A DNA stretch of 64,000 nucleotides from Jiangella alba (lineage in GTDB: Bacteria > Actinomycetota > Actinomycetes > Jiangellales > Jiangellaceae), in contig NZ_FNUC01000003.1 in NCBI RefSeq assembly GCF_900106035.1, forward strand, positions 620,001 through 684,000, written 5' to 3'. The position numbers and the translations under genes were made by a program. Of this stretch, positions 18,738-28,108 are shown piece by piece (the first letter of the stretch is position 1; the number at the start of each line of letters is the position of its first letter). Under the pieces are notes generated by a model. The model saw nothing but the letters and a program-made list of their open reading frames with translations, made no database searches and had not been told where the DNA came from.

Positions 18738-20848
18738 CGTGCCTCCAGCCCCAGCTGCGCGGCGAGGAAGCCGAGCTGGTCGGCGCTGAGGTCGACGGTG
18801 CGCGAGACGGCCCGGGCGCCGTGCCCGACGTTGGCCTCGGCGCGCAGCAGGACGGGCCGCGTGGCGGGGTCGCCGGACGTGGCGGCCTGCAGGGCGGCGG
18901 CCATCTTGCGCGCGTGCAGGGTGTCGACGCGGCTGTCGCCGTCGAACACGGTGAACAGGACGGACGGGTACTCGACGCCGTCGCGGACGTGGTGGTACGG
19001 CGAGTAGCCGAGCAGCCAGCCCAGCTCGACCGGGTCGGCGGCGGTGCCGTACTCGTCGTTCCAGGTCTCGCCCAGCCCGAACTTCTCGTACCGGACCATG
19101 TCGAGCAGCGGCGCGGAGCAGACGACGGCGCGGTACAGCTCGGGCCGCTGGGTCAGCGCGGCCCCGACCAGCAGGCCGCCGTTGGACCCGCCGAAGATCG
19201 CCAGCTGGTCAGGCGTCGTCCAGCCCTGGTCGACGAGGTACGACGCGGCCGCGGCGAAGTCGTCGAACACGTTCTGCTTGTTCTCGCGCATGCCGTCGCG
19301 GTGCCACTGCTCGCCCTCTTCGGAGCCGCCGCGCAGGTTCGCGACGGCCCACACGCCGCCGGCCTCGACCCAGGCCAGGATGCTGGCGGAGTAGGCCGGG
19401 GTGAGCGCGATGTTGAAGCCGCCGTAGCCGTACAGGACGGCCGGCCGCGGCGCCCGCGCGGCGTCGCCGGCCGGCGACACGATGACCATGCGCACCTCGG
19501 TGCCGTCCTTCGACCGGTACGTCACCTGCTCCGACCGCACGGCCGGGACGTCGACCAGCCCGGGCGCGTCGGCGTACGTCGACACCGCGCGGGTGCGGGC
19601 GTCGTAGTGCAGGACGCGCACCGGCACGGTGTGGTCGGTGTAGCCGAACCACGCCTCGTGCCCGCCCTCGGGCCGCTCGGACAGCCCGCCGGCGCTGCCG
19701 ATGCCGGGCAGCTCGAGCGTGTGCAGCGCGTCGCCGGTGGCCAGCGCGTGCGCCGTGACCTCGGAGACCGCGTGCCGCGTGCGCGCCGCCAGCAGCACCG
19801 GGGCGTCGAGCTCGGCGCCGTCGAGCAGCGCGAAGTCCTCGAGCACCGCCTCGGGGTCCTCGGGCAGGAGGTCGCGCCAGTGTTCGGGCTCGGGTGTCGT
19901 GGGGTCGGTGACGGCGAGTCGGCCGCGCGGCGCCCCGAGGTCGGTCCACACGTAGAGGCGGCCGTCGCGGCCCACGTGCAGGCCGGTCTTGGCGTCCTGG
20001 CCGACGACGACGGGGCGCAGCTCGGGCCGCTCGGGGTCGGCGTCGCGGAGGTCGGCCAGCCAGACGTCGTTGCGCGGCGCGGTGCCCTGCGCGGCGCTGA
20101 CCGTCAGCCAGCGGCCGTCGCGGCTGACCGAGACGCCGTAGTAGTTGGTCTTCTCCATGCCGGCGCCGAAGATCTCGACGTCGCCGGCGGGGTCGGTGCC
20201 GAGCCGGTGCAGGTAGACGCGGCGGTGGAACTGGTCTTCATCGGCCGGGACGGAGCCCTTCGGCAGCCGGCGCACGTAGTAGAACGCCTCGCCGCCGGGC
20301 AGCCAGGCGACCGGGGAGTAGCGGGCGCGGTCGATGGGGCCGTCGACCACCTCGCCCGTCGCGACGTCGAGGACGCGCAGTACCGACTCCTCGGTGCCGC
20401 CCTCGGAGACCTGGTACGCCAGCAGCGCGCCCTCCTTGGACGGCTGCCAGGCGTCGAGCGTGGTGGCGCCGGACGGGTCCAGCGCGACAGGGTCGACCAG
20501 CGCCCGCTCGGCGCCGCCGGGGTCGACGGTGAGCAGCACGGCGTGCTCCTGGTCGGGCGTGCGCCGGGTGTGGAACACGCGGTCGCCGCGCCACGCCGGG
20601 GTGCCGACGGAGCCGGCCCGCAGCAGCTGCGTCAGCCGCGCGGCGAACGCCGGACGGGCCGGCCAGCCGGCGCGGTGCTCGTCGAACAGCACGCGCTGCG
20701 CCTTGGACCACGTCTGCGTGACGGGGTCGTCCTCGGGCTCGAGCGCGCGGTACGGGTCGGGCACCGTGATGCCGTGCAGCACGTCGGCGTCGTCGCCGCG
20801 CGGGGCGGAGGGATACGGCTGCGGGGGAGTCGATGCGTCCAAGGCCAC
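18734..20848 (-). CDS. Prolyl oligopeptidase family serine peptidase (S9A)
   Basis: 704 residues from GTG 20848. An N-terminal seven-bladed propeller (about 75-420) precedes the alpha/beta hydrolase domain. The nucleophile Ser is in [12 protein letters not shown] near residue 553, the Asp in [14 protein letters not shown] near 641 and the His in [11 protein letters not shown] near 679. [19 protein letters not shown] and [16 protein letters not shown] are S9A landmarks. There is no signal peptide, so it is cytoplasmic and cleaves short Pro-containing peptides. It is the first gene of a unit with mscS. Confidence 0.96.
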   Translation of the reverse strand: MALDASTPPQPYPSAPRGDDADVLHGITVPDPYRALEPEDDPVTQTWSKAQRVLFDEHRAGWPARPAFAARLTQLLRAGSVGTPAWRGDRVFHTRRTPDQEHAVLLTVDPGGAERALVDPVALDPSGATTLDAWQPSKEGALLAYQVSEGGTEESVLRVLDVATGEVVDGPIDRARYSPVAWLPGGEAFYYVRRLPKGSVPADEDQFHRRVYLHRLGTDPAGDVEIFGAGMEKTNYYGVSVSRDGRWLTVSAAQGTAPRNDVWLADLRDADPERPELRPVVVGQDAKTGLHVGRDGRLYVWTDLGAPRGRLAVTDPTTPEPEHWRDLLPEDPEAVLEDFALLDGAELDAPVLLAARTRHAVSEVTAHALATGDALHTLELPGIGSAGGLSERPEGGHEAWFGYTDHTVPVRVLHYDARTRAVSTYADAPGLVDVPAVRSEQVTYRSKDGTEVRMVIVSPAGDAARAPRPAVLYGYGGFNIALTPAYSASILAWVEAGGVWAVANLRGGSEEGEQWHRDGMRENKQNVFDDFAAAASYLVDQGWTTPDQLAIFGGSNGGLLVGAALTQRPELYRAVVCSAPLLDMVRYEKFGLGETWNDEYGTAADPVELGWLLGYSPYHHVRDGVEYPSVLFTVFDGDSRVDTLHARKMAAALQAATSGDPATRPVLLRAEANVGHGARAVSRTVDLSADQLGFLAAQLGLEAR

Positions 20849-20857
20849 CCTCCGACC

Positions 20858-21484
20858 TTACTGACCCCCTCGGACCGGCTCGCGCCACATGGCCGTCAGG
20901 GTGGGGCCGCCGGGCAGGACGATCTCCCTGGCCGGGCGGAATCCGTACCGCTCGTAGATCGCGACGTTCTCAGGCGCCGACGACTCCAGATACGCGGGCA
21001 GCCCCTGCGCGTCGGCCCGTGCCAGCCCGTCGCGCAGCAGCGCGCCGCCCACGCCCCGTCCGGGCCGCGCCACCCCGAGCGTCTGCAGGTACCAGTGCGG
21101 CGGCGACGCCGGGTGCGCGTCCTCGATGACCCGGAACGACCGCAGCGCCGCCGGCAGCCCCGTCCCGAACGCCCGCAGCAGGTACCGGCTGTAGCGCAGC
21201 GTCGGCCAGAACCCCGGCGGGCGGGCGCCCGGCAGCCCCCACAGCGCCGCCCCGGCGATCTCGCCGTCGGCCACCGCCACCCACGACCCCTGCGGGCTGA
21301 GCAGCGTCTCGAACGCGAACAGCGCGGTCAGCCGCTTGCGGTACCGCGTCGACGGCACGACGAAGCGCATCATCGGGTCGGCGTCGAACGCCTCGGCCAG
21401 CACCCGCGCGACGGTGCCGACGTCGGAGCGCAGCGCCTGCCGGACGACGTGATTCGAAGGCTGCACCACTTGATCATGCGCCAT
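20858..21484 (-). CDS. GNAT family N-acetyltransferase
   Basis: 208 residues from ATG 21484; an 18-residue longer start is possible but would overlap the divergent gene's promoter. GNAT features: motif A WYLQTLGVARPGRGVGGALL, followed by AYLESSAPENVAIYERYGF. The N-terminal helix VRQALRSDVGTVARVLAEAF and strand SWVAVADGEIAGAALW complete the fold. It is ten bases upstream of the peptidase gene on the same strand. Acceptor unknown. Confidence 0.9.
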   Translation of the reverse strand: MAHDQVVQPSNHVVRQALRSDVGTVARVLAEAFDADPMMRFVVPSTRYRKRLTALFAFETLLSPQGSWVAVADGEIAGAALWGLPGARPPGFWPTLRYSRYLLRAFGTGLPAALRSFRVIEDAHPASPPHWYLQTLGVARPGRGVGGALLRDGLARADAQGLPAYLESSAPENVAIYERYGFRPAREIVLPGGPTLTAMWREPVRGGQ

Positions 21485-21529
21485 GACGGAGCCCGCTGTC
21501 AGGGGTGGCCGGAGACGCGACGGGTTGCG

Positions 21530-21535
21530 TAGGTT
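21530..21535 (+). promoter_or_regulatory. Candidate -10 element (TAGGTT) of the GNAT gene at 21544
   Basis: TAGGTT ends eight bases before ATG 21544. There is no ribosome-binding site between, which is consistent with a leaderless transcript. Confidence 0.4.
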
Positions 21536-21543
21536 CATGCTGC

Positions 21544-22086
21544 ATGGAGGGTCGTGAAGCTGACGAGCCGGCGGTTCGCGGCGCCGAGGTGGCCGACGCC
21601 GACGCCATCGCGGCGGTGCACGTGGCCGGCTGGCGGCGGGCGTTCGCCGGAGTCGTCGACGCCGGGTTCCTGGCCGGGCTGGACGTCGGGCCCCGGGCGG
21701 CGGTGTGGCGCCGGCTCATCGCGGAGCCCGATCCGCGCTCGACGGTGCTGGTCGCCGTCCGCTCCGGCCACATCGCCGGGTTCTGCGCCGCCGGCGCCTC
21801 CCGCGACGCCGACGGTTCGGCCGGCGTGGGCGAGGTGTACGCCATCTACGCCGACCCCGCCCAGCTGGGGACCGGGGTCGGGCGTGCGCTGATGACGGCG
21901 GCACTGGAGTTCCTCCGGGCCGAGGGCTTCACCCGGGCGACGCTGTGGACGCTCGAGGGCAACGCGCTGGGCCGGGCGTTCTACGACCGGTCCGGCTGGG
22001 CGCTCGACGGCGCGCGCCAGGTCGAGCAGGTCGGCCCCGACCGGCTCGCCGAGGTCCGCTACGCCCGCGAGCTGCCCGGACCGTAG
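21544..22086 (+). CDS. GNAT family N-acetyltransferase
   Basis: 180 residues from ATG 21544 (MEGREADEP); GTG 21505 is an alternative. Motif A is VYAIYADPAQLGTGVGRALM, followed by ATLWTLEGNALGRAFYDRSGW, the usual C-terminal GNAT pattern. IAAVHVAGWRRAFAGVVD is the N-terminal helix of RimI-like small-molecule acetyltransferases. It diverges from the other GNAT gene and is followed by the strongest hairpin of the window. Confidence 0.9.
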   Translation: MEGREADEPAVRGAEVADADAIAAVHVAGWRRAFAGVVDAGFLAGLDVGPRAAVWRRLIAEPDPRSTVLVAVRSGHIAGFCAAGASRDADGSAGVGEVYAIYADPAQLGTGVGRALMTAALEFLRAEGFTRATLWTLEGNALGRAFYDRSGWALDGARQVEQVGPDRLAEVRYARELPGP

Positions 22087-22121
22087 CCGGCGGGTTGGCC
22101 CCGCGGCAGGCCGCCGACGCG

Positions 22122-22169
22122 ATGGCTGGCGGTTCGGTGGGGTCATAGCGCCACCGAACCGCCAGCCAT
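22122..22169 (+). terminator. 19-bp perfect inverted repeat (terminator)
   Basis: ATGGCTGGCGGTTCGGTGG at 22122-22140 pairs exactly with 22151-22169 around a 10-base loop. It separates the GNAT gene from the SOS operon. Its length and perfection exceed a usual terminator, so it might also be a repeat element, but no second copy was seen here. Confidence 0.75.
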
Positions 22170-22206
22170 GCGAGCTTCAGCCGCTCGCGCTCGGTCTGCG
22201 ATCGAC

Positions 22207-22236
22207 TTGACACCTCTCGAACATGTGTTCGACGAT
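22207..22236 (+). promoter_or_regulatory. SOS promoter of imuA'-imuB-dnaE2 with LexA box
   Basis: TTGACA at 22207-22212 is a perfect -35. A -10-like GACGAT ends at 22236. The spacer holds TCGAACATGTGTTCGA (22217-22232), a LexA box of the actinobacterial form TCGAAC-N4-GTTCGA with both half-sites perfect. LexA bound here would block RNA polymerase. The box lies inside the longer open frame, which shows that the true start of imuA' is downstream. Confidence 0.9.
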
Positions 22237-22242
22237 GGACGG

Positions 22243-22944
22243 GTGACGGTTCGCGGGCGCGACCAGGCCGAAGCGGCGCTGGCCAGAGCGGGTTTCGCCG
22301 TCCAGCCGGTCGAGCTGGTCGCGGTGCTGCCGGCCCTGCGCACGCTGCTCGGCGGACTGCGCCGGGGGCACGTGGTCGCGGTCGACGGCATGGGGGCGCT
22401 GCCGCTGGCTCTGCTGGCCGGGGCCACGGCGGCCGGGGCGTGGACGGCGGTGGTGGGGCTGTCCGAGTTCGGCGTGCTGGCGGCGGCCGGCCTCGGCGCC
22501 GACCTCGGCCGGGTGGTCGTCGTCGAAGAGCCGGGGGCGCAGTGGGCCGAGGTGGTGGCGGTGCTGCTCACGTCGGTCGAGGTGGTGCTGGTGCGCCCGC
22601 CGGTCCAGGTCGGCGGGCAGCTGTCCCGGCGGCTCGTCGCGCTGGCGCGGCGGCACGGGACGGCGCTGGTGTGCGTCGGCGACTGGGAGGGCGCGCAGAC
22701 CCGGCTGCGGGTGGCGTCGTCGCTGTGGGTGGGCCCCGAGCACGGCCGCGGCCACCTGCGCGGCCGGCGGGTGAAGGTCGAGGCGTACGGACGGGGCGCC
22801 GGCGCGCGGCCGCGGTCGGCGTGGCTGTGGCTGCCCGGGCCCGACGGCACGGTGTCCGGCGCCGACCTCGAAGCGCTGGAGACCGCTGATCGGGCGAGTG
22901 CGGCCGGGCCGGCGGGCCCGGCCGGCCTGGAGGTGGCCGGATGA
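22243..22944 (+). CDS. imuA': ImuA' (SulA/RecA-like mutasome protein)
   Basis: 233 residues from GTG 22243; the frame is open from 22168 but the promoter and LexA box occupy that stretch. The protein is a RecA-like fold without a clear Walker A motif (GHVVAVDGMGALPLALLAG takes that place). Hydrophobic strands TAVVGLSEFGVLAAAG and VEVVLVRPPVQVGGQLSRRL follow, then an Arg-rich C-terminal part. It matches the ImuA' partner that links ImuB and DnaE2 in mycobacteria. Its stop overlaps imuB by ATGA. It is expected to be SOS-induced. Confidence 0.88.
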   Translation: MTVRGRDQAEAALARAGFAVQPVELVAVLPALRTLLGGLRRGHVVAVDGMGALPLALLAGATAAGAWTAVVGLSEFGVLAAAGLGADLGRVVVVEEPGAQWAEVVAVLLTSVEVVLVRPPVQVGGQLSRRLVALARRHGTALVCVGDWEGAQTRLRVASSLWVGPEHGRGHLRGRRVKVEAYGRGAGARPRSAWLWLPGPDGTVSGADLEALETADRASAAGPAGPAGLEVAG

Positions 22945-24683
22945 GCCGCCGGCGGGTGCTGGTCGTGTGGTGCCCGGACTGGCCGGTGGTCGCCGCCGTG
23001 GCCGAGGGCGACGTCGGCCGGGGCAGCGACCAGGGCGGCGGCAGCCAGGGTGGCGGCGGCCTGGGTGGTGGCGGCCTGGGTGGTGGCGGCCTGGGTGGTG
23101 GCGGCCTGGGTGGTGGCGGCCGAGGCGGCGGCCAGGGTGGTGGCGGCCGGAACGGCGCTGCCCAGGGCAGCGGTGGCCGAAGCGACGCCGGCCAGGGCGA
23201 CGCGCCGGTCGTGGTGCTGGCCGCGAACGCCGTCGTCGCCTGCAACGAGGCTGCCCGGGCCGAGGGCGTCCGCCGCGGAATGCGCCGCCGCGACGCCCAG
23301 TCGCGCTGCCCCGAGCTGATCCTCGTCGACCACAACCCCGACCGCGACGCCCGGGTGTTCGAGCCGGTGCTGGTGGCGGTCGAGCAGCTGCGCCCGGGCG
23401 TCGCGCCGTTGCGGCCGGGGCTGCTGGCGGTGCACGCGCCGGGCCGGTTCTACGGCGGCGAAGAGTCCGCGGGCGCGCTCATCGCCGAACGGCTGGTCCG
23501 GGCCGGCGTGTGGGACTGCCGCATCGGCATCGCCGACGACCTGTTCACCGCCGAGCGGGCGGCGCGGCAGGCCGGTCCGCAGGAGACGCTGGTGGTCGAG
23601 GCGGGCGGGTCGGCGGCGTTCCTGCGCGGCCTCCCGGTCGGGGTCATCGACGACGACGAGGTCGCGGGCCTGCTGCGGCGGCTGGGGCTGCAGACGCTCG
23701 GCGACTTCGCCCGGCTCGACCACGACGACGTCCAGGCGCGGTTCGGCGGCTACGGCGCCAAGGTGCACCGGCTGGCCCGCGGCGAGGACGCGTCCCGGCT
23801 CGGCGCCCGCACGCCGCCGCCCGACCTCGAGTGTCAGGTCCGGTTCGAGCCGCCGCTCGACACCGTCGAGGCCGTCAGCTTCAGCGTCCGCCAGAGCGCC
23901 GACCGCTTCGTCGCCCAGCTGGCCTCCCGCGGGCTGGTCTGCACCGAGGTGCTGATCGAGGCCGAGTGCGACCACGAGATTGCGTCGTCGCGGGTGTGGG
24001 CGCACTCGCGCTGGTTCAGCGCGGCCGACCTCGTCGACCGCGTCCACTGGCAGCTGCGTGGCCAGTTGCGCGGCGCCCAGGGCGTCACGAAACCGGTCGA
24101 GCTGGTCCGGTTCGTCCCCGACACCGTCGAGCCGGCCGCCGCGCACGCCGCCGCGCTGTGGGGCGGCGGCACCGACGAACGGGTCGAGCGGGCGGTCGCG
24201 CGGGTCCAGGGCATGCTCGGCCCGCACGCCGTCACCGTCCCGGCGGTGCAGGGCGGCCGCGCGCCGGCCGACCGCCAGGCGCTGGTCCCGTGGGGCGAGC
24301 GGCCGGTCGGGCTGCGGCCGGACGACCTCCCGTGGCCGGGCAGCCTCCCGCCGCCGGCGCCGGTGCGGGTCTACGCCGAGCCGCGCCCGGCGACCGTCGT
24401 CGACGACCGCGGGCAGGTGGTGTGGGTGAGCGAGCGCGGCGTGGTCAGCGCCCCGCCGGCCCGGTTCCGCACCGCACCCGGCGCCGGCGGCGCCGCGCCC
24501 GGACCCACCGGCGACGGCTGGCACCCCATCGGCGCGTGGGCCGGTCCGTGGCCGGTCGACGAGCTGTGGTGGGAGCACCCGGCCGGCTGGGTGGCCCGGT
24601 TCCAGATCGTCGGCGTCGACGGCCGGGCCTGGCTGATGACCTGCGCCGACGACGGCTGGTACATCGAGGCCGCCTATGACTGA
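22941..24683 (+). CDS. imuB: ImuB, Y-family DNA polymerase-like mutasome subunit
   Basis: 580 residues. The palm begins with VLVVWCPDWPVVAAVA and resumes with APVVVLAANAVVACNEAARA, EGVRRGMRRRDAQSRCPEL and GRFYGGEESAGALIAERLV. Fingers, thumb (LLRRLGLQTLGDFARLDHDD, FGGYGAKVHRLARGED) and the little-finger region follow. ImuB proteins lack the full acidic catalytic set and work as beta-clamp-binding adaptors for DnaE2; no catalytic triad is evident here. Residues about 25-87 are an unusual Gly-rich insert built on a 15-bp repeat, splitting the first two palm strands. Confidence 0.92.
   Translation: MSRRRVLVVWCPDWPVVAAVAEGDVGRGSDQGGGSQGGGGLGGGGLGGGGLGGGGLGGGGRGGGQGGGGRNGAAQGSGGRSDAGQGDAPVVVLAANAVVACNEAARAEGVRRGMRRRDAQSRCPELILVDHNPDRDARVFEPVLVAVEQLRPGVAPLRPGLLAVHAPGRFYGGEESAGALIAERLVRAGVWDCRIGIADDLFTAERAARQAGPQETLVVEAGGSAAFLRGLPVGVIDDDEVAGLLRRLGLQTLGDFARLDHDDVQARFGGYGAKVHRLARGEDASRLGARTPPPDLECQVRFEPPLDTVEAVSFSVRQSADRFVAQLASRGLVCTEVLIEAECDHEIASSRVWAHSRWFSAADLVDRVHWQLRGQLRGAQGVTKPVELVRFVPDTVEPAAAHAAALWGGGTDERVERAVARVQGMLGPHAVTVPAVQGGRAPADRQALVPWGERPVGLRPDDLPWPGSLPPPAPVRVYAEPRPATVVDDRGQVVWVSERGVVSAPPARFRTAPGAGGAAPGPTGDGWHPIGAWAGPWPVDELWWEHPAGWVARFQIVGVDGRAWLMTCADDGWYIEAAYD
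23052..23121 (+). repeat. 15-bp in-frame tandem repeat in imuB coding GGGGL
   Basis: GGCGGCCTGGGTGGT-type units repeat with a 15-base period, at least four times almost perfectly, giving (Gly4-Leu) units. They are flanked by further Gly-rich, Gln/Ser-containing sequence from 23010 to 23200. Slippage would change loop length without loss of frame. Confidence 0.9.
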
Positions 24684-24694
24684 GGGGGCCTGAC

Positions 24695-27600
24695 ATGGGG
24701 TGGAACAACCCGCCGATCCCGTGGGGCGAGCTGGAGCGCCGGTTGTCCGACCGGCCGACGGTGCCGCCCGAGGACGGCCCGGGGTCGCGCAAGCGCAAGC
24801 CGTACAAGCGCAAGGCCGAGGTGGTCCGGCCGGACGAGCCGGTCGTGCCGTACGCCGAACTGCACGCGCACAGCAACTTCAGCTTCCTCGACGGCGCCAG
24901 CGGGCCGGACCGCCTGGTCGAGGCCGCCATCGAGCTGGGGCTGCACGGGCTGGCGCTGACCGACCACGACGGCTTCTACGGCGCGCCGCTGTTCGCCGAG
25001 ATCGCCCAGAAGTACGCCGCCGAGAACCTGCGCACCATCTACGGCGCGGAGCTGTCGCTGGGCCTCGACGCGCCGCAGAACGGCGTCCCCGACCCCCGCG
25101 GGCAGCACCTGCTCGTGCTGGCCCGCGGCGTCGAGGGCTACCACCGGCTGGCCGGCGCCATCACCGACGCACAGCTGAAGGGCGAGGAGAAGGGCAAGCC
25201 CGAGTACGACCTCGACGCTCTCGCCGACACCGGTCGCGGGCACTGGCTGGTGCTCACCGGCTGCCGCAAGGGCGCCGTCCGGTCCGCCCTGGCCGCGCGG
25301 GGCCCGGCGGCGGCCGCGGCCGAGCTGGACCGGCTGACCTCGCTGTTCGGGCGCGAGCACGTCGTCGTCGAGCTGTTCGACCACGGCCATCCCAGCGACG
25401 ACGACGTCAACCGGCTGCTGGCCGGCCTCGCCGCCGACCACGGGCTGCCGGTCGTCGCCACCAACAACGTCCACTACGCCGACCCCGGCGACCACCGGCT
25501 GGCCTCGGCCATGGCGGCCATCCGGGCCCGGCGCAGCCTCACCGAGATGAACGGCTGGCTGCCGGCGTGGGGCGCGGCGTCGCTGCGCACCGGACGCGAG
25601 ATGGCCGACCGGTTCGCCGGCTACCCGGGCGCCGTCGCGCGCTCCGTCGAGCTGGCCGGCGAGCTCGCGTTCGACCTGCACAAGGCCAGCCCGCGGCTGC
25701 CGAAGGAGCACATCCCCGACGGCCACACCGCGATGACGTGGCTGCGCATCCTGGTCGACCGCGGCTTCCAGCGCTACTACCGCGGCGTGAAGCACGAGCG
25801 GGCGGCCCGCGAGCGCGTGGACTACGAGTTGAAGATCATCGACAAGAAGGACTTCGCCGGCTACTTCGTCATCGTCCACGACATCGTGGCGTTCGCCCGC
25901 GACGAAGGCATCCTCTGCCAGGGACGGGGCTCGGCGGCGAGCTCGGCGGTCTGTTACGCGCTCGGCGTCACCGCCATCGACCCGGTCTTCCACGACCTGC
26001 CGTTCGAGCGGTTCATCTCCGTCAACCGCGACGAAGAGCCCGACATCGACGTCGACTTCGATTCCGACCGGCGCGAAGAGGTCATCCAGAAGGTCTACGA
26101 GTGGTACGGCCGGCGCAACGCCGCCCAGGTCGCCAACGTCATCAGCTACCGGCCGAAGATGGCGGTCCGCGACGCCGCCAAGGCGCTGGGCTACTCGCCG
26201 GGCCAGCAGGACGCGTGGTCGAAGCAGACCGACAGCTGGTCCGCGGTCGCCGGCCAGGACGTCGCCGACCACGAGATCCCCGCGCCCGTCGTCGACCTCG
26301 CCAACCAGCTCATGCGCGCGCCGCGGCACCTGGGCATCCACTCCGGCGGCATGGTCCTGACCGAGCGGCCCATCGGCCAGGTGTGCCCCATCGAGTGGGC
26401 GCGCATGGAGAACCGCACCGTCCTGCAGTGGGACAAGGACGCCTGCGAGTCGATGGGGCTGGTCAAGTTCGACCTGCTCGGGCTGGGCATGCTGAGCGCC
26501 CTCAACCACGCGTTCACCATGATCGCGGGGCACCTCGGCGAGGCGTGGGAGCTGCAGAGCGTCCCCAAGGAGGAGCCGGCGGTCTACGACATGCTCTGCC
26601 GGGGCGACTCCATCGGCGTGTTCCAGGTCGAGAGCCGGGCCCAGATCGGCACGCTGCCGCGGCTGCGGCCGCGCAAGTTCTACGACCTCGCCATCGAGAT
26701 CGCGCTGATCCGCCCCGGCCCGATCCAGGGCGGCGCCGTCCACCCGTACATCCGCCGTGCCACCGGCAAGGAGAAGCCCAGCTACGTCCACGACGACCTG
26801 CGCCCGGTGCTGGAGCGGACCCTCGGCGTGCCGCTGTTCCAGGAGCAGCTCATGGGGATGGCCATCGCCGTCGGCGACTGCACCCCCGACGACGCCGACC
26901 TGCTGCGCCGGGCCATGGGCTCCAAGCGCGGCATCGAGCGCATCGAGAGCATCAAGGAGAAGCTGTACAAGGGCATGGCCAAGCGCGGCATCACCGGGCC
27001 CGACGCCGACCAGCTCTACGCCAAGATCCTCTCGTTCGCGAACTTCGGCTTCGCCGAGAGCCACGCGCTGTCCTTCGCCAAGCTCGTCTACGTCAGCTCG
27101 TGGCTCAAGCTGCACTACCCGGCGGCGTTCCTGGCCGCGCTGCTGCGGGCCCAGCCGATGGGGTTCTACTCGGCGCAGTCGCTGGTGCACGACGCCCGTC
27201 GGCACGGCGTGCGGGTGCTGCGCCCCGACATCGCGTCCTCCGGCGCCGTCGCCGGTCTCGAGCCCGACGGCGACGCCCGGCCGGGCGGGCGGGCCGAGTG
27301 CCTGGTCCCGGAGCACGAGCCGGCCCCGTGGGTCGACGGCACGCCCGACCCGACGCCGCAGCACCGCCGCGACACCGGCTTCGCGGTCCGGCTCGGCCTC
27401 GACTCCGTCCGGGGCATCAGCAAGGACGCCGCCGAGGCCATCGTCGAGGCCCGCGAGGAGCGGCCGTTCCGCGACCCCACCGACCTCTCCCGCCGGGCCG
27501 GCCTCGACGCCCGGCAGCTGGAGGCGCTGGCCACCGCGGGCGCGTTCGACGGCTTCGGCCTCACTCGCCGCGAGGCGCTGTGGAAAGCCGGCTACGTCGA

Positions 27601-28099
27601 GACCGCCGGCCAGCTGGAGGCCGTCACCGCCACCCCCGCTCCGCCCGTGCTGCCGGGGATGAGCGACGTCGAGCTCACCCTGGCCGACCTGTGGGCCACC
27701 TCGATCTCACCCACCGGCCACCCCATCGCGCACCTGCGGCCGCTGCTGCGCAGCGAGGGCATCCTCGCCGTCGAGGACCTCGCCACCGCCGAGCCGAACC
27801 GCCGGGTCACCGTCGCCGGGGTGGTGACGCACCGGCAGCGGCCCGGCACCGCGGGCGGCATCACGTTCCTCAACATCGAGGACGAGACCGGCATGCTCAA
27901 CGTCGTCTGCGGTGGCGGGCTCTGGCAGCGGCACCGGCGGGTGGCCCGCAACGCCGCCTGCATGATCGTCCGCGGCATGCTGGAGCGCAAGGACAACGTC
28001 ATCAACCTGGTCGCCGACCGGCTGGCGTCGCTGGAGGAGCTGCACCCCGAGGCCGCCCGCGCCCTGCACGCCCGCCACCGCTCCCGCGACTTCCACTGA
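24695..28099 (+). CDS. dnaE2: Error-prone DNA polymerase III alpha subunit DnaE2
   Basis: 1134 residues from ATG, 11 bases after imuB. The PHP domain opens with AELHAHSNFSFLDGASG near residue 54. Polymerase active-site Asps are in EEPDIDVDFDSDRREEV near 448-455, preceded by CQGRGSAASSAVCYALGVTA. Helix-hairpin-helix region: AGLDARQLEALATAGAFDGF. The OB fold (RRVTVAGVVTHRQRPGTAGG, then FLNIEDETGMLNVV) covers about 1035-1100. Length and domain order are those of DnaE2, not DnaE1. It carries out translesion and mutagenic repair synthesis with ImuA' and ImuB. Confidence 0.97.
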   Translation: MGWNNPPIPWGELERRLSDRPTVPPEDGPGSRKRKPYKRKAEVVRPDEPVVPYAELHAHSNFSFLDGASGPDRLVEAAIELGLHGLALTDHDGFYGAPLFAEIAQKYAAENLRTIYGAELSLGLDAPQNGVPDPRGQHLLVLARGVEGYHRLAGAITDAQLKGEEKGKPEYDLDALADTGRGHWLVLTGCRKGAVRSALAARGPAAAAAELDRLTSLFGREHVVVELFDHGHPSDDDVNRLLAGLAADHGLPVVATNNVHYADPGDHRLASAMAAIRARRSLTEMNGWLPAWGAASLRTGREMADRFAGYPGAVARSVELAGELAFDLHKASPRLPKEHIPDGHTAMTWLRILVDRGFQRYYRGVKHERAARERVDYELKIIDKKDFAGYFVIVHDIVAFARDEGILCQGRGSAASSAVCYALGVTAIDPVFHDLPFERFISVNRDEEPDIDVDFDSDRREEVIQKVYEWYGRRNAAQVANVISYRPKMAVRDAAKALGYSPGQQDAWSKQTDSWSAVAGQDVADHEIPAPVVDLANQLMRAPRHLGIHSGGMVLTERPIGQVCPIEWARMENRTVLQWDKDACESMGLVKFDLLGLGMLSALNHAFTMIAGHLGEAWELQSVPKEEPAVYDMLCRGDSIGVFQVESRAQIGTLPRLRPRKFYDLAIEIALIRPGPIQGGAVHPYIRRATGKEKPSYVHDDLRPVLERTLGVPLFQEQLMGMAIAVGDCTPDDADLLRRAMGSKRGIERIESIKEKLYKGMAKRGITGPDADQLYAKILSFANFGFAESHALSFAKLVYVSSWLKLHYPAAFLAALLRAQPMGFYSAQSLVHDARRHGVRVLRPDIASSGAVAGLEPDGDARPGGRAECLVPEHEPAPWVDGTPDPTPQHRRDTGFAVRLGLDSVRGISKDAAEAIVEAREERPFRDPTDLSRRAGLDARQLEALATAGAFDGFGLTRREALWKAGYVETAGQLEAVTATPAPPVLPGMSDVELTLADLWATSISPTGHPIAHLRPLLRSEGILAVEDLATAEPNRRVTVAGVVTHRQRPGTAGGITFLNIEDETGMLNVVCGGGLWQRHRRVARNAACMIVRGMLERKDNVINLVADRLASLEELHPEAARALHARHRSRDFH

Positions 28100-28108
28100 C
28101 CCGCGTCG

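Noticed and set aside
22168..22242. Upstream start of imuA' at 22168
   Set aside because: The -35 hexamer and the LexA box lie in this stretch, so it cannot be translated from the SOS promoter.
23010..23200. Regular short repeats in imuB resembling a CRISPR or VNTR locus
   Set aside because: Unit is 15 bp without unique spacers and lies inside an intact reading frame, so it is a coding minisatellite.
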